Positions 34,990-43,109 of a stretch of DNA of 64,000 bases are shown piece by piece. The stretch covers positions 1 through 64,000 of the forward strand of contig JACPEH010000024.1 of NCBI GenBank assembly GCA_016183655.1, in the 5' to 3' direction. The notes under the pieces were generated by a model. It was not told the origin of the DNA. It searched no databases and saw only the letters and a program-made list of their open reading frames with translations. Made by a program: the position numbers and the translations under genes. Each line of letters begins with the position of its first letter. The stretch's first letter is position 1. The DNA comes from Rhodocyclales bacterium. GTDB taxonomy: Bacteria; Pseudomonadota; Gammaproteobacteria; Burkholderiales; Rhodocyclaceae.

Positions 34990-35673
34990 ATGGCGAAGGT
35001 GTTGCTGGTCGACGACGACGTCGAACTGATCGAACTGCTGCGCGACTATCTGTGCGGTGAGGGATTCATCGTCGAGCTGGCGCACGACGGCGAGTCCGGC
35101 GTGCGTGCCGCACTCGCCGGCGGCGTCGACATCGTCGTGCTCGACGTGATGATGCCGGGCGGCGGCGGGGTCGAGGCGCTGCGGCGGATTCGCGCCGCCG
35201 GAACGCTGCCGGTGCTGATGCTGACCGCGAAGGGTGATGACGACGATCGCATCGCCGGGCTGGAGCTGGGCGCCGACGACTATGTGCCGAAGCCGTGCAC
35301 GCCGCGCGAGCTGGCGGCCCGCCTGCGGGCGATCCTGAAGCGGGTTGCCGCCGGCGCCGTCGGCACCGTGCCGGCGCCGATCCAGGCCGGCGCGTTGACG
35401 CTATGGCCGGCGGAGCGTCGCGCTGAGCAGGCGGGCCGTGCGCTGGAGCTGACCAGCACCGAGTTCAGCCTGGTCGAGCTGCTCGCCCGCCAGGCCGGGC
35501 GCGTGGTCAGCAAGGCGGTGCTGTCGCAGGAGGCGCTCGGCCGTCCGCTCAGCCGCTTCGACCGCAGCATCGACGTGCACATGAGCAGCATCCGCCATAA
35601 GCTCGGCCAGCTGCCGGATGGCCGCTCGCGCATCCAGACGGTGATCCGCAAGGGCTACCAGCTGATCGTCTGA
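34990..35673 (+). CDS. cpxR: OmpR/CpxR-family response regulator
   Basis: The 227-residue protein has a receiver domain (VLLVDDD; phospho-acceptor D52 in VVLDVMMPG; K101 in DYVPKPCTPRELAARLRAIL) and a winged-helix DNA-binding domain (LELTSTEFSLVELLARQAGRVVSKAVLSQEALGR...RSIDVHMSSIRHKLG). The YVPKPCTPREL block and CpxR-like boxes on both sides of the promoter support the CpxR assignment. It is followed after nine bases by the sensor kinase gene. Confidence 0.85.
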   Translation: MAKVLLVDDDVELIELLRDYLCGEGFIVELAHDGESGVRAALAGGVDIVVLDVMMPGGGGVEALRRIRAAGTLPVLMLTAKGDDDDRIAGLELGADDYVPKPCTPRELAARLRAILKRVAAGAVGTVPAPIQAGALTLWPAERRAEQAGRALELTSTEFSLVELLARQAGRVVSKAVLSQEALGRPLSRFDRSIDVHMSSIRHKLGQLPDGRSRIQTVIRKGYQLIV

Positions 35674-35682
35674 GGGGGCGCC

Positions 35683-36786
35683 ATGGGCCGGCTTTTCTGG
35701 AAATTCTTCTTCTTTCTGTGGCTGGCGCAGTTCCTCACCTCGCTCGGCGTCGGCATTGCCATCTGGACGCTGCGCCCGGAACACCGGGGGCCGCCGCCTT
35801 TTCCCCCGGTGCCGCATTCCTTCCCCTCGGCGGCGGCGCCCGGCGCGGAATGGCGGCCGCCGCCGCTGCGCCCGCCGCCCGTGCTGCCGTTCCTGCCGCC
35901 GGCGATGCCGCTGCTCGCCGGCAGCCTGGTCAGCCTGCTCTTCGCGGCACTGCTCGCTGGCTACTTCTCGCGGCCGATCCGCAGCCTGCGCGCGGCCTTC
36001 GACGCCGTCGCCGAGGGCCGCCTGGAAACGCGGGCCGGGCCGGCGATGGGCAGGCGCCGGGACGAGCTGGCCGACCTCGGCGGCGATTTCGACCGCATGG
36101 TGGAACGCCTGCAGTCGCTGCTCGGCGCGCAGCGCCGACTGCTGCACGACGTCTCGCACGAATTGCGCTCGCCGCTGGCGCGGCTGCAGGCGGCAGTCGG
36201 GCTGTTGCAGCAACAGCCGGATCGTGCCGGGGAACTGGTCGCCCGTATCGAGCGCGATACGGCGCGCATGGACCAGCTTGTCGGCGAGTTGCTGACGCTG
36301 GCACGCCTGGAGTCGGGGATGGCCGGGACGGCGACGGCGGAGGTCGACCTGGCGGCGATGATCGAGACGGTGGCGGCGGATGTGCGTTTCGAAGCGGAGG
36401 CGACAGCTTGCGCCGTCGCCGTTGAGCTGGAGCGGCCGCTGCGGTTGCGCGGGAACGGGGAATTGCTGCGGCGGGCGGTCGAGAATGTGCTGCGCAATGC
36501 GCTGCGCCATTCGCCGGCCGGCGGCGTGGTCGAAATCGCGGCCAGCGCCGATGCGGCGGCCGATGTCGTGTCGATCCGCATTGCCGACCGCGGACCCGGT
36601 GTCGCCGAGGCCGACCTGGAGCGCATCTTCGAGCCTTTCGCGCGCGGCGGCCGGGCGGAAGGGGACGGCTACGGGCTGGGGCTGGCGATCACTCGTGCCG
36701 TCGCCGGGATGCACGGCGGTGGCGTGCGCGCCATCAACCGCAGCGGCGGCGGGCTGGCGGTCACGATCACGCTGCCCGCCGGATGA
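35683..36786 (+). CDS. cpxA: CpxA-like sensor histidine kinase
   Basis: The 367-residue kinase has a first membrane helix (about 8-28), a short Pro-rich periplasmic loop (about 30-75), a second helix (about 77-95) and a HAMP domain (YFSRPIRSLRAAFDAVAEGRLETR). HisKA follows with DVSHELRSPLARLQAA, then an ATPase domain (NVLRNALRHSP, DRGPGVAEADLERIFEPF, GYGLGLAI). The Pro-rich loop is far shorter than the folded sensor domain of enterobacterial CpxA, so the signal may differ. Confidence 0.82.
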   Translation: MGRLFWKFFFFLWLAQFLTSLGVGIAIWTLRPEHRGPPPFPPVPHSFPSAAAPGAEWRPPPLRPPPVLPFLPPAMPLLAGSLVSLLFAALLAGYFSRPIRSLRAAFDAVAEGRLETRAGPAMGRRRDELADLGGDFDRMVERLQSLLGAQRRLLHDVSHELRSPLARLQAAVGLLQQQPDRAGELVARIERDTARMDQLVGELLTLARLESGMAGTATAEVDLAAMIETVAADVRFEAEATACAVAVELERPLRLRGNGELLRRAVENVLRNALRHSPAGGVVEIAASADAAADVVSIRIADRGPGVAEADLERIFEPFARGGRAEGDGYGLGLAITRAVAGMHGGGVRAINRSGGGLAVTITLPAG

Positions 36787-36809
36787 GCGGCGCCGGTTGC
36801 CGGCGCCGC
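36787..36809. terminator. Stem-loop between cpxA-like and yceI-like genes
   Basis: GCGGCGCCGG-TTG-CCGGCGCCGC is a 10-bp perfect stem starting right after the kinase stop codon, between convergent genes. No T run is present. Confidence 0.5.
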
Positions 36810-36816
36810 GTACCGC

Positions 36817-37386
36817 TTACTTCTGGATCGCCTCGACCGGGATGTACAGCGTCACTTCGTCGCTGACGTAGGGGGCGTTCTTGCCGGCGTTGAATTCCGA
36901 ACGCTTGATCTTGGCGACGGCGTTGGCGCCGATCGCCGGCTTCTTCAGCATCGGGTGCGGCATCGACTGGAACGAGGTGACGGTCAGCGTCACCGGGCGG
37001 GTGACGCCCTTGATCGTGAGGTTGCCGTCGATCGTCGCCGGCTTGTCGCCGTCGAACTTCACCGCCGTCGACTTGAAGCTGATGGTCGGGTGCTTGGCCG
37101 TGTCGAAGTAGTCCTCGCCCTGGATGTGCTGGTTGAACAGCGCGTAGCCGGTGTCGACCGAGGTGGCGTCGATGGTGATGTCGACGGCGCCGGTCTTTGC
37201 CGTGCGGTCCCAGGTGATGGTGCCGCTGGTCTTGGTGAAGCGCTGCACCTGCGTCGAGTAGCCGAGGTGGTTGTACTCGAAGCGCGGGAAGGTGTGCGTG
37301 CCGTCGACGGAATAGGTCTCGGTGTTGGCGAAGGCCGGCGCGGCGACCAGCGTGGCGAGGGCGAGGGTGGCGAGGGTTTTTTTCAT
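36817..37386 (-). CDS. YceI-family periplasmic protein (first copy)
   Basis: The 189-residue protein has a signal peptide (MKKTLATLALATLVAAPAFA) and the YceI lipocalin-like barrel: YSVDGTHTFPRFEYNHLGYSTQVQRFTKTSGTITWD, DYFDTAKHPTISFKST, GNLTIKGVTRPVTLTV and KIKRSEFNAG. YceI proteins bind polyprenyl chains, possibly ubiquinone-like lipids. It is the last gene of a YceI-YceI-b561-dioxygenase run on the minus strand. Confidence 0.9.
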   Translation of the reverse strand: MKKTLATLALATLVAAPAFANTETYSVDGTHTFPRFEYNHLGYSTQVQRFTKTSGTITWDRTAKTGAVDITIDATSVDTGYALFNQHIQGEDYFDTAKHPTISFKSTAVKFDGDKPATIDGNLTIKGVTRPVTLTVTSFQSMPHPMLKKPAIGANAVAKIKRSEFNAGKNAPYVSDEVTLYIPVEAIQK

Positions 37387-37412
37387 GCGGGTTTCTCCTT
37401 GAGGTTGGGAAC

Positions 37413-37973
37413 TTACTTCCTGGCTGCGACGATGCGGAACTTGATCTGGACTTCGTTGGCGACGGTGCTGACGTCGGCCCACGGGCCTTCGCCGATGGCG
37501 AAGTCGAGGCGTTTGAGGGTCAGGTTGCCGTCGAAGGTGGCGAGCTGGCCGTCCTGCTTGACGGTAAAGGGGAGCACGGCGTCCTGCGTGCGGCCCTTGA
37601 TGCTGATCTTGCCGATCGCTTCGTAGCGGTCGCCGCCGAGCGCCTTGACGCCGGTGGAGACGAAGCTGGCGGTGGGGAAGGCCTTGATGTTGAACCACTG
37701 CTTGCCGACCACTTCATCGTCGGCGTCCTTCGAGCCGGCGTCGATGCTGCCGAGATCGATGTCGATGCGGGCGCTGGCGGCGGTCGGCCGGGCCGGGTCG
37801 AAGCTGAGCGCGGCGGCGAACTTCCGGAAGCGGCCGTCGACGGCGACGCCCATCTGCTTCGAGGTGAAGGCGATGTTGCTGCGCTCCGGCTGGAACTGCG
37901 CGTATTCGACGGCCTCTGCCTGCGTCGCGGCGAGGGCAGCGAGCAGCGTGGCGGCGAGGGTCTTGCGGATCAT
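37413..37973 (-). CDS. YceI-family periplasmic protein (second copy)
   Basis: The 186-residue protein has a signal peptide (MIRKTLAATLLAALAATQAEA) and the YceI pattern: FQPERSNIAFTSKQMGVAVDGRFRKFAAALSFD, WFNIKAFPTASFVST, GKISIKGRTQDAVLPFTV and KRLDFAIGEGPWAD. It is diverged from its neighbour, so this is an old duplication or two functional types. It lies between the b561 gene and the other YceI gene. Confidence 0.9.
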   Translation of the reverse strand: MIRKTLAATLLAALAATQAEAVEYAQFQPERSNIAFTSKQMGVAVDGRFRKFAAALSFDPARPTAASARIDIDLGSIDAGSKDADDEVVGKQWFNIKAFPTASFVSTGVKALGGDRYEAIGKISIKGRTQDAVLPFTVKQDGQLATFDGNLTLKRLDFAIGEGPWADVSTVANEVQIKFRIVAARK

Positions 37974-37997
37974 GGAGGCTCCTTGCGGGGGGCGGGG

Positions 37998-38543
37998 TTA
38001 GCGGGTCTTGAGGAAGGGCAGCATGCGCACCAGTACGTCGTCGCGGTCGACCAGGTGGTGCTTCAGCGCGGCGCCGGTATGCGCCAGCACGAGCGCGGCG
38101 AAGCCGTAGCTGAGCCCCTGGTGTACGGTCGCCAGCAGGTCGCCGAGTTCCTTGTCCTTGGCGAGCAGGTCGGGCAACGGCAGCACGCCGAACCACACCG
38201 TCTGGAAGCCCTTGGCCGAGCTCATCAGCCAGCCGGAGAGCGGGATCACGATCATCAGCAGGTAGAGCAGGTGGTGCGCGCCCTCGCCGGCGAGCTGCTG
38301 CCAGCGCGGCATCGTCGCCGGCGGCGCCGGCGGCCGGTGGCCGAGGCGCCAGCCGAGGCGGAGCAGCACCAGCAGGAAGGCGCTGACGCCGGCCCACTTG
38401 TGCCATGAGTAGATCTGCAGCTTCTGCGGCGACAGCTTGAGCCCAGTCATGTACAGGCCGACCGCGAAGAGGCCGAGGAGCAGCAGCGCCATCAGCCAGT
38501 GCAGGGCGATCGCGGTGCGGGTGTAGCGTGCGGCGGGGGTCAT
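37998..38543 (-). CDS. Cytochrome b561 family protein
   Basis: The 181-residue membrane protein has four helices with the His residues expected for two b-type hemes: TRTAIALHWLMALLLLGLFAVGLYM, YSWHKWAGVSAFLLVLLRLGWRL, HHLLYLLMIVIPLSGWLM and VHQGLSYGFAALVLAHTGAALKHHLVDRDDVL. These proteins oxidise quinol and are often encoded with YceI proteins. It overlaps the dioxygenase gene by four bases. Confidence 0.92.
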   Translation of the reverse strand: MTPAARYTRTAIALHWLMALLLLGLFAVGLYMTGLKLSPQKLQIYSWHKWAGVSAFLLVLLRLGWRLGHRPPAPPATMPRWQQLAGEGAHHLLYLLMIVIPLSGWLMSSAKGFQTVWFGVLPLPDLLAKDKELGDLLATVHQGLSYGFAALVLAHTGAALKHHLVDRDDVLVRMLPFLKTR

Positions 38544-39418
38544 GCGTTTTCTCCGGAGGCGTGTTCGTGGTTGGCGGCATTGCGCGGGCGGAAGGCAAAG
38601 CTGTCCATCGCCAGCACGCGGTCGTCGATGCCGCTGTAGAGTCGTTCCGCCCGCCAGTCGTTCCCGGCGGCGCCGAGGGCGACGAACAGCGGCAGCAGAT
38701 GCTCCTCGCTCGGGTGCGCCCGCGCCGCGTCCGGCGCCAGCCCGCGGTAGCGCAGCAGGGCTTCGGCGCTGCCGCGTTCGAGCTGCTGCCAGACCCAGTC
38801 GGCGAAACGGCGGACATAGGCCGGCGCTTCCGCGCTGCCCCCGCCGAGGCGGAAATCGGCGAGGTTGTGGGTGAGGTTGCCGGAGGCGACCAGCAGCACG
38901 CCGGCGGAGGGCAGCCCGGTCAGCGCGCGGCCGAGGCGCAGGTGGTGCTCGGCGCCGCGGTGCGCCTGCAGCGACAGCGTCAGCACCGGCACGTCGGCCT
39001 CGGGGTAGAGCAGGCGCAGCGGAATCCAGGCGCCGTGGTCGAGGCCGCGCTGGCGGTCGACCCGCGCCGCGAAACCGGCGGCGGCAAGCGTCGCGGCGAT
39101 CTCGTCGGCGAGCGCGGGGGCGCCTTGCGCCGGGTAGCGGATGGCGTCGAGTGCGGCCGGGAAGCCGTGGAAGTCGTGGATCGTCTGCGGCCACTCGGCG
39201 CCGCCAACGGTCGGCTCGTCGGTGCTCCAGTGCGCGCTGACGACGAGGATCGCCCGCGGCCGCGGCAAGCCGGTCGCGAAGCGGGTGAGCGCGGCGCCGG
39301 CGGGGCCGGGGTGCAGCGCAAAGCTCGGTGCCCCGTGCGGCACGAAGAGCACCGGCAAGGATGTCGGCGCCTGCGGCGATATGGGCTGCGCGGCGGTGGG
39401 CGACGGGGGGGCGGGCAT
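38540..39418 (-). CDS. LigB/DODA-family extradiol dioxygenase
   Basis: The 292-residue protein has the class III extradiol dioxygenase pattern: metal-site His in LFVPHGAPSFAL and VVSAHWSTDEP, active-site LDHGAWIPLRLLYPEADVPVLTLSLQ, SGNLTHNL and a C-terminal HPSEEHLLPLFVALGA. It resembles YgiD/4,5-DOPA dioxygenase-like enzymes whose natural substrates are catechols. It begins a minus-strand operon and is divergent from a LysR regulator, with a perfect palindrome in the shared promoter. Confidence 0.9.
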   Translation of the reverse strand: MPAPPSPTAAQPISPQAPTSLPVLFVPHGAPSFALHPGPAGAALTRFATGLPRPRAILVVSAHWSTDEPTVGGAEWPQTIHDFHGFPAALDAIRYPAQGAPALADEIAATLAAAGFAARVDRQRGLDHGAWIPLRLLYPEADVPVLTLSLQAHRGAEHHLRLGRALTGLPSAGVLLVASGNLTHNLADFRLGGGSAEAPAYVRRFADWVWQQLERGSAEALLRYRGLAPDAARAHPSEEHLLPLFVALGAAGNDWRAERLYSGIDDRVLAMDSFAFRPRNAANHEHASGENA

Positions 39419-39492
39419 GGCTGGAATCCGGTGGCGACGACGTGAGTGGCGATGGGCGTACTGTAGGCGCTTGTTTGCTGCTTAAATAGGCG

Positions 39493-39507
39493 ACAATTGG
39501 GAATTGT
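39493..39507. promoter_or_regulatory. Perfect palindrome in the dioxygenase/LysR divergent promoter
   Basis: ACAATT-GGG-AATTGT lies 20 bases before the LysR start and 75 bases before the dioxygenase start. Its T-N11-A-compatible symmetry is that of LysR-type binding sites. Confidence 0.6.
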
Positions 39508-39527
39508 TTGTTGCTTTGGAGGCAACA

Positions 39528-40523
39528 ATGGACCGCCTGGAAAACATGGAGATGTTCCGTCGCGTTGCCGAGATCGGCAGCTTCTCGGCCGTCGCCCGGC
39601 AGCTCGACGTCGCCCGCTCGGTGGTGACGCGGCAGATCGCGGCGCTGGAGGCGCACCTCGGCGTCAAGCTGATCGCGCGCAGCACGCGGCGCCTGAACCT
39701 GACCGGCGCCGGCGTCGCCTACCTGGAGAAATGCCGCGAGATCCTCAACCTGGTCGAGGCCGCCGAGTCGGATGTCGCCGCCGAGGGGCAGGTGCCGCGC
39801 GGCCATGTCCGCATCAGCGTGCCGTTCAGCTTCGGCCTGCGCCACTTGACGTCGCTGCTGCTGGATTTCGGCGCGCTCTACCCGGAGATTACGCTGGAAG
39901 TTGACTACACCGACCGCCGCGTGAACCTGATCGAGGAGGGCGTTGACCTGGTCATCCGCATCACCAGGCGGCTGGCGCCGCAGGACGTGGCGCGCAAGAT
40001 CAGCGTCTGCCGCATGCTGGTGGTCGCCGCCGACGACTACCTGCGCCGGCGCGGCGAACCGCAGCGGCCGGAAGAGCTGATCGACCACGAGTGTTTCGGC
40101 TACGTGCCGGCGACGCCGTCGAGCTGGCCCTTCGTGATCGACGGCGAAACGCGCTGGTTCCCGATCCGCAGCCGGCTGCAGGCGAACAACGGCGACGCGC
40201 TGCTCGACGCGGCGATCCGCGGCATCGGCATCACCAATTCGCCTTCCTTCATCGCCGCGGCGGCGATCGAGGCCGGCAGCGTCCGCCCGATCCTGACCGG
40301 CTACGCGCAGCCCGAACTCGGCATCTACGCGGTCTTTCCCGGCAACCGCTACGTGCCGCGGCGGGTGCGCGTGCTGGTCGACTACCTGGCCGAGCGGATT
40401 GGGCCGGAACCCTACTGGGACGCGCTGCCGCTGTTCCGCTCGGCGCCGCGGGCGCCGGCGGCAGGGCGCGGCAGGATGGCGGGTGACGGCAAGGGCGGCA
40501 GGCAGCGCGGGGGGAAGGTCTAG
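39528..40523 (+). CDS. LysR-family transcriptional regulator
   Basis: The 331-residue protein has a winged helix (MEMFRRVAEIGSFSAVARQLDVARSVVTRQIAALEAHLGVKLIARSTRRLNLT) and an effector domain (DYTDRRVNLIEEGVDLVIRI). GGAGG precedes ATG 39528. Its divergent position suggests that it controls the LigB-b561-YceI operon. The basic C-terminal tail ends at a TAG contributed by the repeat that begins at 40520, so the native C-terminus may have been altered. Confidence 0.9.
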   Translation: MDRLENMEMFRRVAEIGSFSAVARQLDVARSVVTRQIAALEAHLGVKLIARSTRRLNLTGAGVAYLEKCREILNLVEAAESDVAAEGQVPRGHVRISVPFSFGLRHLTSLLLDFGALYPEITLEVDYTDRRVNLIEEGVDLVIRITRRLAPQDVARKISVCRMLVVAADDYLRRRGEPQRPEELIDHECFGYVPATPSSWPFVIDGETRWFPIRSRLQANNGDALLDAAIRGIGITNSPSFIAAAAIEAGSVRPILTGYAQPELGIYAVFPGNRYVPRRVRVLVDYLAERIGPEPYWDALPLFRSAPRAPAAGRGRMAGDGKGGRQRGGKV

Positions 40524-40761
40524 TAGTCAGTCCTGCTGGAACAGATGGATAGGTTCGTCATCCCGGTCCCCCCTCCTCCTTCGACAAGCTCAGGACAGGC
40601 TTCGGCAAGCTCAGGACTGGCCGGGCTGCGCCCGCGCCGGAATCCAGGAAAAACCCCGCAAGCACTTGCCTCGCCAATGTACGAGCCTGCCACCTGGATT
40701 CCGGGTCAAGCCCGGAATGACGGGGGTTGCATCAACCGGATTCGAGTTGAGTGACTACTAG
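40520..40761 (+). repeat. CTAG-ended REPIN-like intergenic repeat, copy 3
   Basis: It begins CTAGTAGTCAGTC and ends TGACTACTAG, an almost exact inverted pair. It carries two TTCGRCAAGCTCAGG direct repeats and two inverted GGATTCCGGG-type hairpin units. Its left TAG is the stop of the LysR gene, and its right end, read on the minus strand, is the TAG stop of the ankyrin gene. It therefore terminates both convergent reading frames. Confidence 0.9.
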
Positions 40762-41255
40762 CGGTTCTTCTTCCGCTCTTCCGCCTCGATCGCGGCACGG
40801 ATGACGTCGGCTTCGAGCACCGTGGTGTCGGTGCCGAAGGCGCGCGGCATGACGATCTCCTCGATTTCCAGCTCGCCGACCGAGGCATCGCCGGCGCGCT
40901 TGGCGACCCACTGCGCGGCGATCAGGTCGTGCGCGCTGAGGCCGGTCTGCATGCCGGGCGGGACGGTCGCCCCGAGTTCGACAAGCAGGCGGACGACGTC
41001 GGTTCTGCCGCCGCGGATGGCCATCGACAGCGGCGAGATCGGCTCGCGGTTGTCGGCAAGGTTGACCTTGGCGCCGCGCCGCACCAGCTCGCGCACGATC
41101 TCGGCGTGTCCGAGGAAGCAGGCGATCCCGAGCGGCAGGCCGGGAACGCCCTGGCCGTCGTTGAGCTCGACCGCCGCGCCGGCGTCGAGGACGGCGCGTA
41201 CCGCATCGAGCTGGCCGCTGCGCACGGCCTTGATCAGATCGTCCGTGTTGCTCAC
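40758..41255 (-). CDS. Ankyrin-repeat protein
   Basis: The 165-residue protein has about three ankyrin repeats (DLIKAVRSGQLDAVRAVLDAGAAVELNDGQGVPGLPLGIACFLGHAEIVRELVRRGAKVNLADNREPISPLSMAIRGGRTDVVRLLVELGA), then a C-terminal helical segment. No signal peptide, so probably a cytoplasmic protein-interaction module. It is translated from GTG 41255 with GGGAGG upstream. Its TAG stop lies in repeat copy 3. Confidence 0.85.
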   Translation of the reverse strand: MSNTDDLIKAVRSGQLDAVRAVLDAGAAVELNDGQGVPGLPLGIACFLGHAEIVRELVRRGAKVNLADNREPISPLSMAIRGGRTDVVRLLVELGATVPPGMQTGLSAHDLIAAQWVAKRAGDASVGELEIEEIVMPRAFGTDTTVLEADVIRAAIEAEERKKNR

Positions 41256-41336
41256 GAAATCCTCCCGCGGCGGGAAGCTGGGGGCTGTGCTGGAAGTGTC
41301 ATCGCCGGCGGGGCCATGGTCAACGGTTCGCGGCTT

Positions 41337-41792
41337 TCAGCCGATCAGGTGTTCGGCGAGCACGCCGGAGGTGCGCCGCAGGCGCTTCGAGAGCAGCCGC
41401 GCCAGCGCGAACATGAAGCGGTAGGCGAGCAGCGGGTGCTCCGCCGCCAGCTTCTCCAGCCCCTCGTGGTTGACCGTGAGCAGTTCGCAGTCGGTCTCGG
41501 CAACGCACATCGCCGAGCGGCGCTCGCGGTCGAGCAGCGCCATCTCGCCGATGATGCGCCCCTTGCCCTCGTAGGAGAGCAGGTGACGGCCGCTTTCGCC
41601 GGTCTTGTGGATCGAGATCCTGCCGTCGATCAGGATCAGCATGTAGCCGCCGGAGTCGCCCTCGTTGAAGATCACCTTGCCCTGGTCCACCCGCATCTGG
41701 CCGAAATAACCGGCGAGCGTCTTCAGCTCGCGGTAGGCGAATTCCTGGAAGAATTCGAGTCCGTCGATCAGGTCGGCAATGCTCTGGCTCAC
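41337..41792 (-). CDS. Cyclic-nucleotide-binding domain protein
   Basis: The 151-residue protein is essentially one cNMP-binding domain: GLEFFQEFAYRELKTLAGYFGQMRVDQGKVIFNEGDSGGYMLILIDGRISI, then GRIIGEMALLDRERRSAMCVAETDCELL, the phosphate-binding cassette. There is no helix-turn-helix, so it is not a Crp-type regulator. It probably acts through another protein. GTG 41792 fits the domain boundary and has GGAAA upstream. Confidence 0.82.
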   Translation of the reverse strand: MSQSIADLIDGLEFFQEFAYRELKTLAGYFGQMRVDQGKVIFNEGDSGGYMLILIDGRISIHKTGESGRHLLSYEGKGRIIGEMALLDRERRSAMCVAETDCELLTVNHEGLEKLAAEHPLLAYRFMFALARLLSKRLRRTSGVLAEHLIG

Positions 41793-41880
41793 GATGGTTT
41801 CCGCGCAGGAGGGGATGACACGCCGACGGTAGCCCCGGCCTTCGGGGGCTGTCAATGATCCCGGTGGCGGTTCTGCAGAT

Positions 41881-42189
41881 TCAGGGGCGCCGGCCGCGCA
41901 GCCGGCGCAGCAGGTCCTCGGCGCTGGCATCGAGCGGCAGGCCCTGCTGTTGCAGCAGGCGGACGTGCAGCACGAGGTTTTCGAGGACCAGCTTGGCGGC
42001 GACGGCGAGCAGCACCGTCGTCCGGTTCTCCTCGCCGAGCTGTTCCGCCTGGTCGGAGATCTCGTGGATCTGGTTGCAGACCAGCCGGCGCAGGTCGTCC
42101 TCGTCGTAGGGCAGGTCGCCGTAGTCGATCGGGTCCTCGACCTCGATTTCGCGGATCAGCTCCGCCAGTTCCTCGACGCTGATGGTCAT
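41881..42189 (-). CDS. Conserved hypothetical protein, acidic and helical
   Basis: The 102-residue protein starts MTISVEELAELIREIEVEDPIDYGDLPYDEDDLRRLVCNQIHEIS. It is predicted all-helical, acidic in the first half and with a basic end, with no signal peptide or membrane helix. I do not recognise the family. It is divergent from the Mut7-C gene and 88 bases upstream of the cNMP-binding gene. Confidence 0.65.
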   Translation of the reverse strand: MTISVEELAELIREIEVEDPIDYGDLPYDEDDLRRLVCNQIHEISDQAEQLGEENRTTVLLAVAAKLVLENLVLHVRLLQQQGLPLDASAEDLLRRLRGRRP

Positions 42190-42269
42190 CGGCGCGCGTT
42201 CCCTTGTGCCATGTCTTCGTCGCCAGCATACACTGGAGAGGTGTCTTGTCCGTAGCCGAAGGAGGGGCC

Positions 42270-43109
42270 ATGCCGCGTGCGCAGGCCATGCCGCCGGTCG
42301 TCGCCAGCTTCCGCTTCTACGCCGAACTGAACGATTTCATCGCGCCCGAGCGCCGCCATTGCGTTTCGGCGCAGTCCTGCGCCGCCGATGCCACGGTGAA
42401 GCACGCGATCGAAGCCTGCGGCGTGCCGCACACCGAAGTCGAGCTGATCCTGGTCAACGGCGAAGCGGTCGATTTCTCGTATCGCCTGCGCGACGGCGAC
42501 CGCGTTTCGGTCTATCCGGTGTTCGAGGCCTTCGACGTGACGCCCTTGCTGCGGTTGCGCCCGCGGCCGCTGCGCGAGACGCGCTTCTTCGCCGATGCGC
42601 ACCTCGGCGGGCTGGCCCGCCTGCTGCGCCTGGCCGGCTTCGACACGCGCTACGAGAACGGCGGCGACGACGGCGGGATCATCCGCATCGCGCTCGCCGA
42701 AGGGCGCATCGTGCTCAGCCGCGACCGCGAGCTGCTGATGCGCCGCGAGCTGACGCACGGCTGCTACGTGCATGCGCTGCAGCCGGATGCGCAGCTGGCC
42801 GAGGTGCTGGCCCGCCTCGACCTGCTCGGCAGCCTGCGTCCGTTCTCGCGCTGCCTGGAGTGCAACGCGCCGCTTGCCGCCATCGACAAGGCGGCGGTAA
42901 GCGCGGACTTGCCGCCGAGCGTGCGCGAGCGGCAGCAGCGCTTCAGCCGCTGCGCCGTCTGTCGTCGGGTTTATTGGGAGGGCAGCCACTGGCAGCACAT
43001 GCAGGAGCGGCTGCTGCGCGCCGTCGCTTCGGCGCGGGCGTTGCGGGACCACGGGGGCGGGGCGGCGCCCGCGGCCGGCCCTTATTCCGGCCCTTATTCC
43101 GGCGCGTAG
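42270..43109 (+). CDS. Mut7-C RNase-domain protein with ubiquitin-like N-terminus
   Basis: The 279-residue protein has an N-terminal ThiS/ubiquitin-like domain (ASFRFYAELNDFIAPERR...LVNGEAVDFSYRLRDGDRVSVYPVFEAFD) and a PIN-like Mut7-C domain (RFFADAHLGGLARLLRLAGFDTRY, IVLSRDRELLMRR). A zinc ribbon with CxxC pairs (CLECNAPL and CAVCRRVYWEGSHW) follows. Such proteins are predicted RNases. GGAGG precedes ATG 42270. The C-terminus carries a short tandem PYSGPYSG duplication overlapping the IclR gene's end. Confidence 0.85.
   Translation: MPRAQAMPPVVASFRFYAELNDFIAPERRHCVSAQSCAADATVKHAIEACGVPHTEVELILVNGEAVDFSYRLRDGDRVSVYPVFEAFDVTPLLRLRPRPLRETRFFADAHLGGLARLLRLAGFDTRYENGGDDGGIIRIALAEGRIVLSRDRELLMRRELTHGCYVHALQPDAQLAEVLARLDLLGSLRPFSRCLECNAPLAAIDKAAVSADLPPSVRERQQRFSRCAVCRRVYWEGSHWQHMQERLLRAVASARALRDHGGGAAPAAGPYSGPYSGA

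Noticed and set aside
43080..43109. Tandem 12-base duplication giving PYSGPYSG at the Mut7-C protein end
   Set aside because: Too short to be more than replication slippage; noted in the gene entry only.
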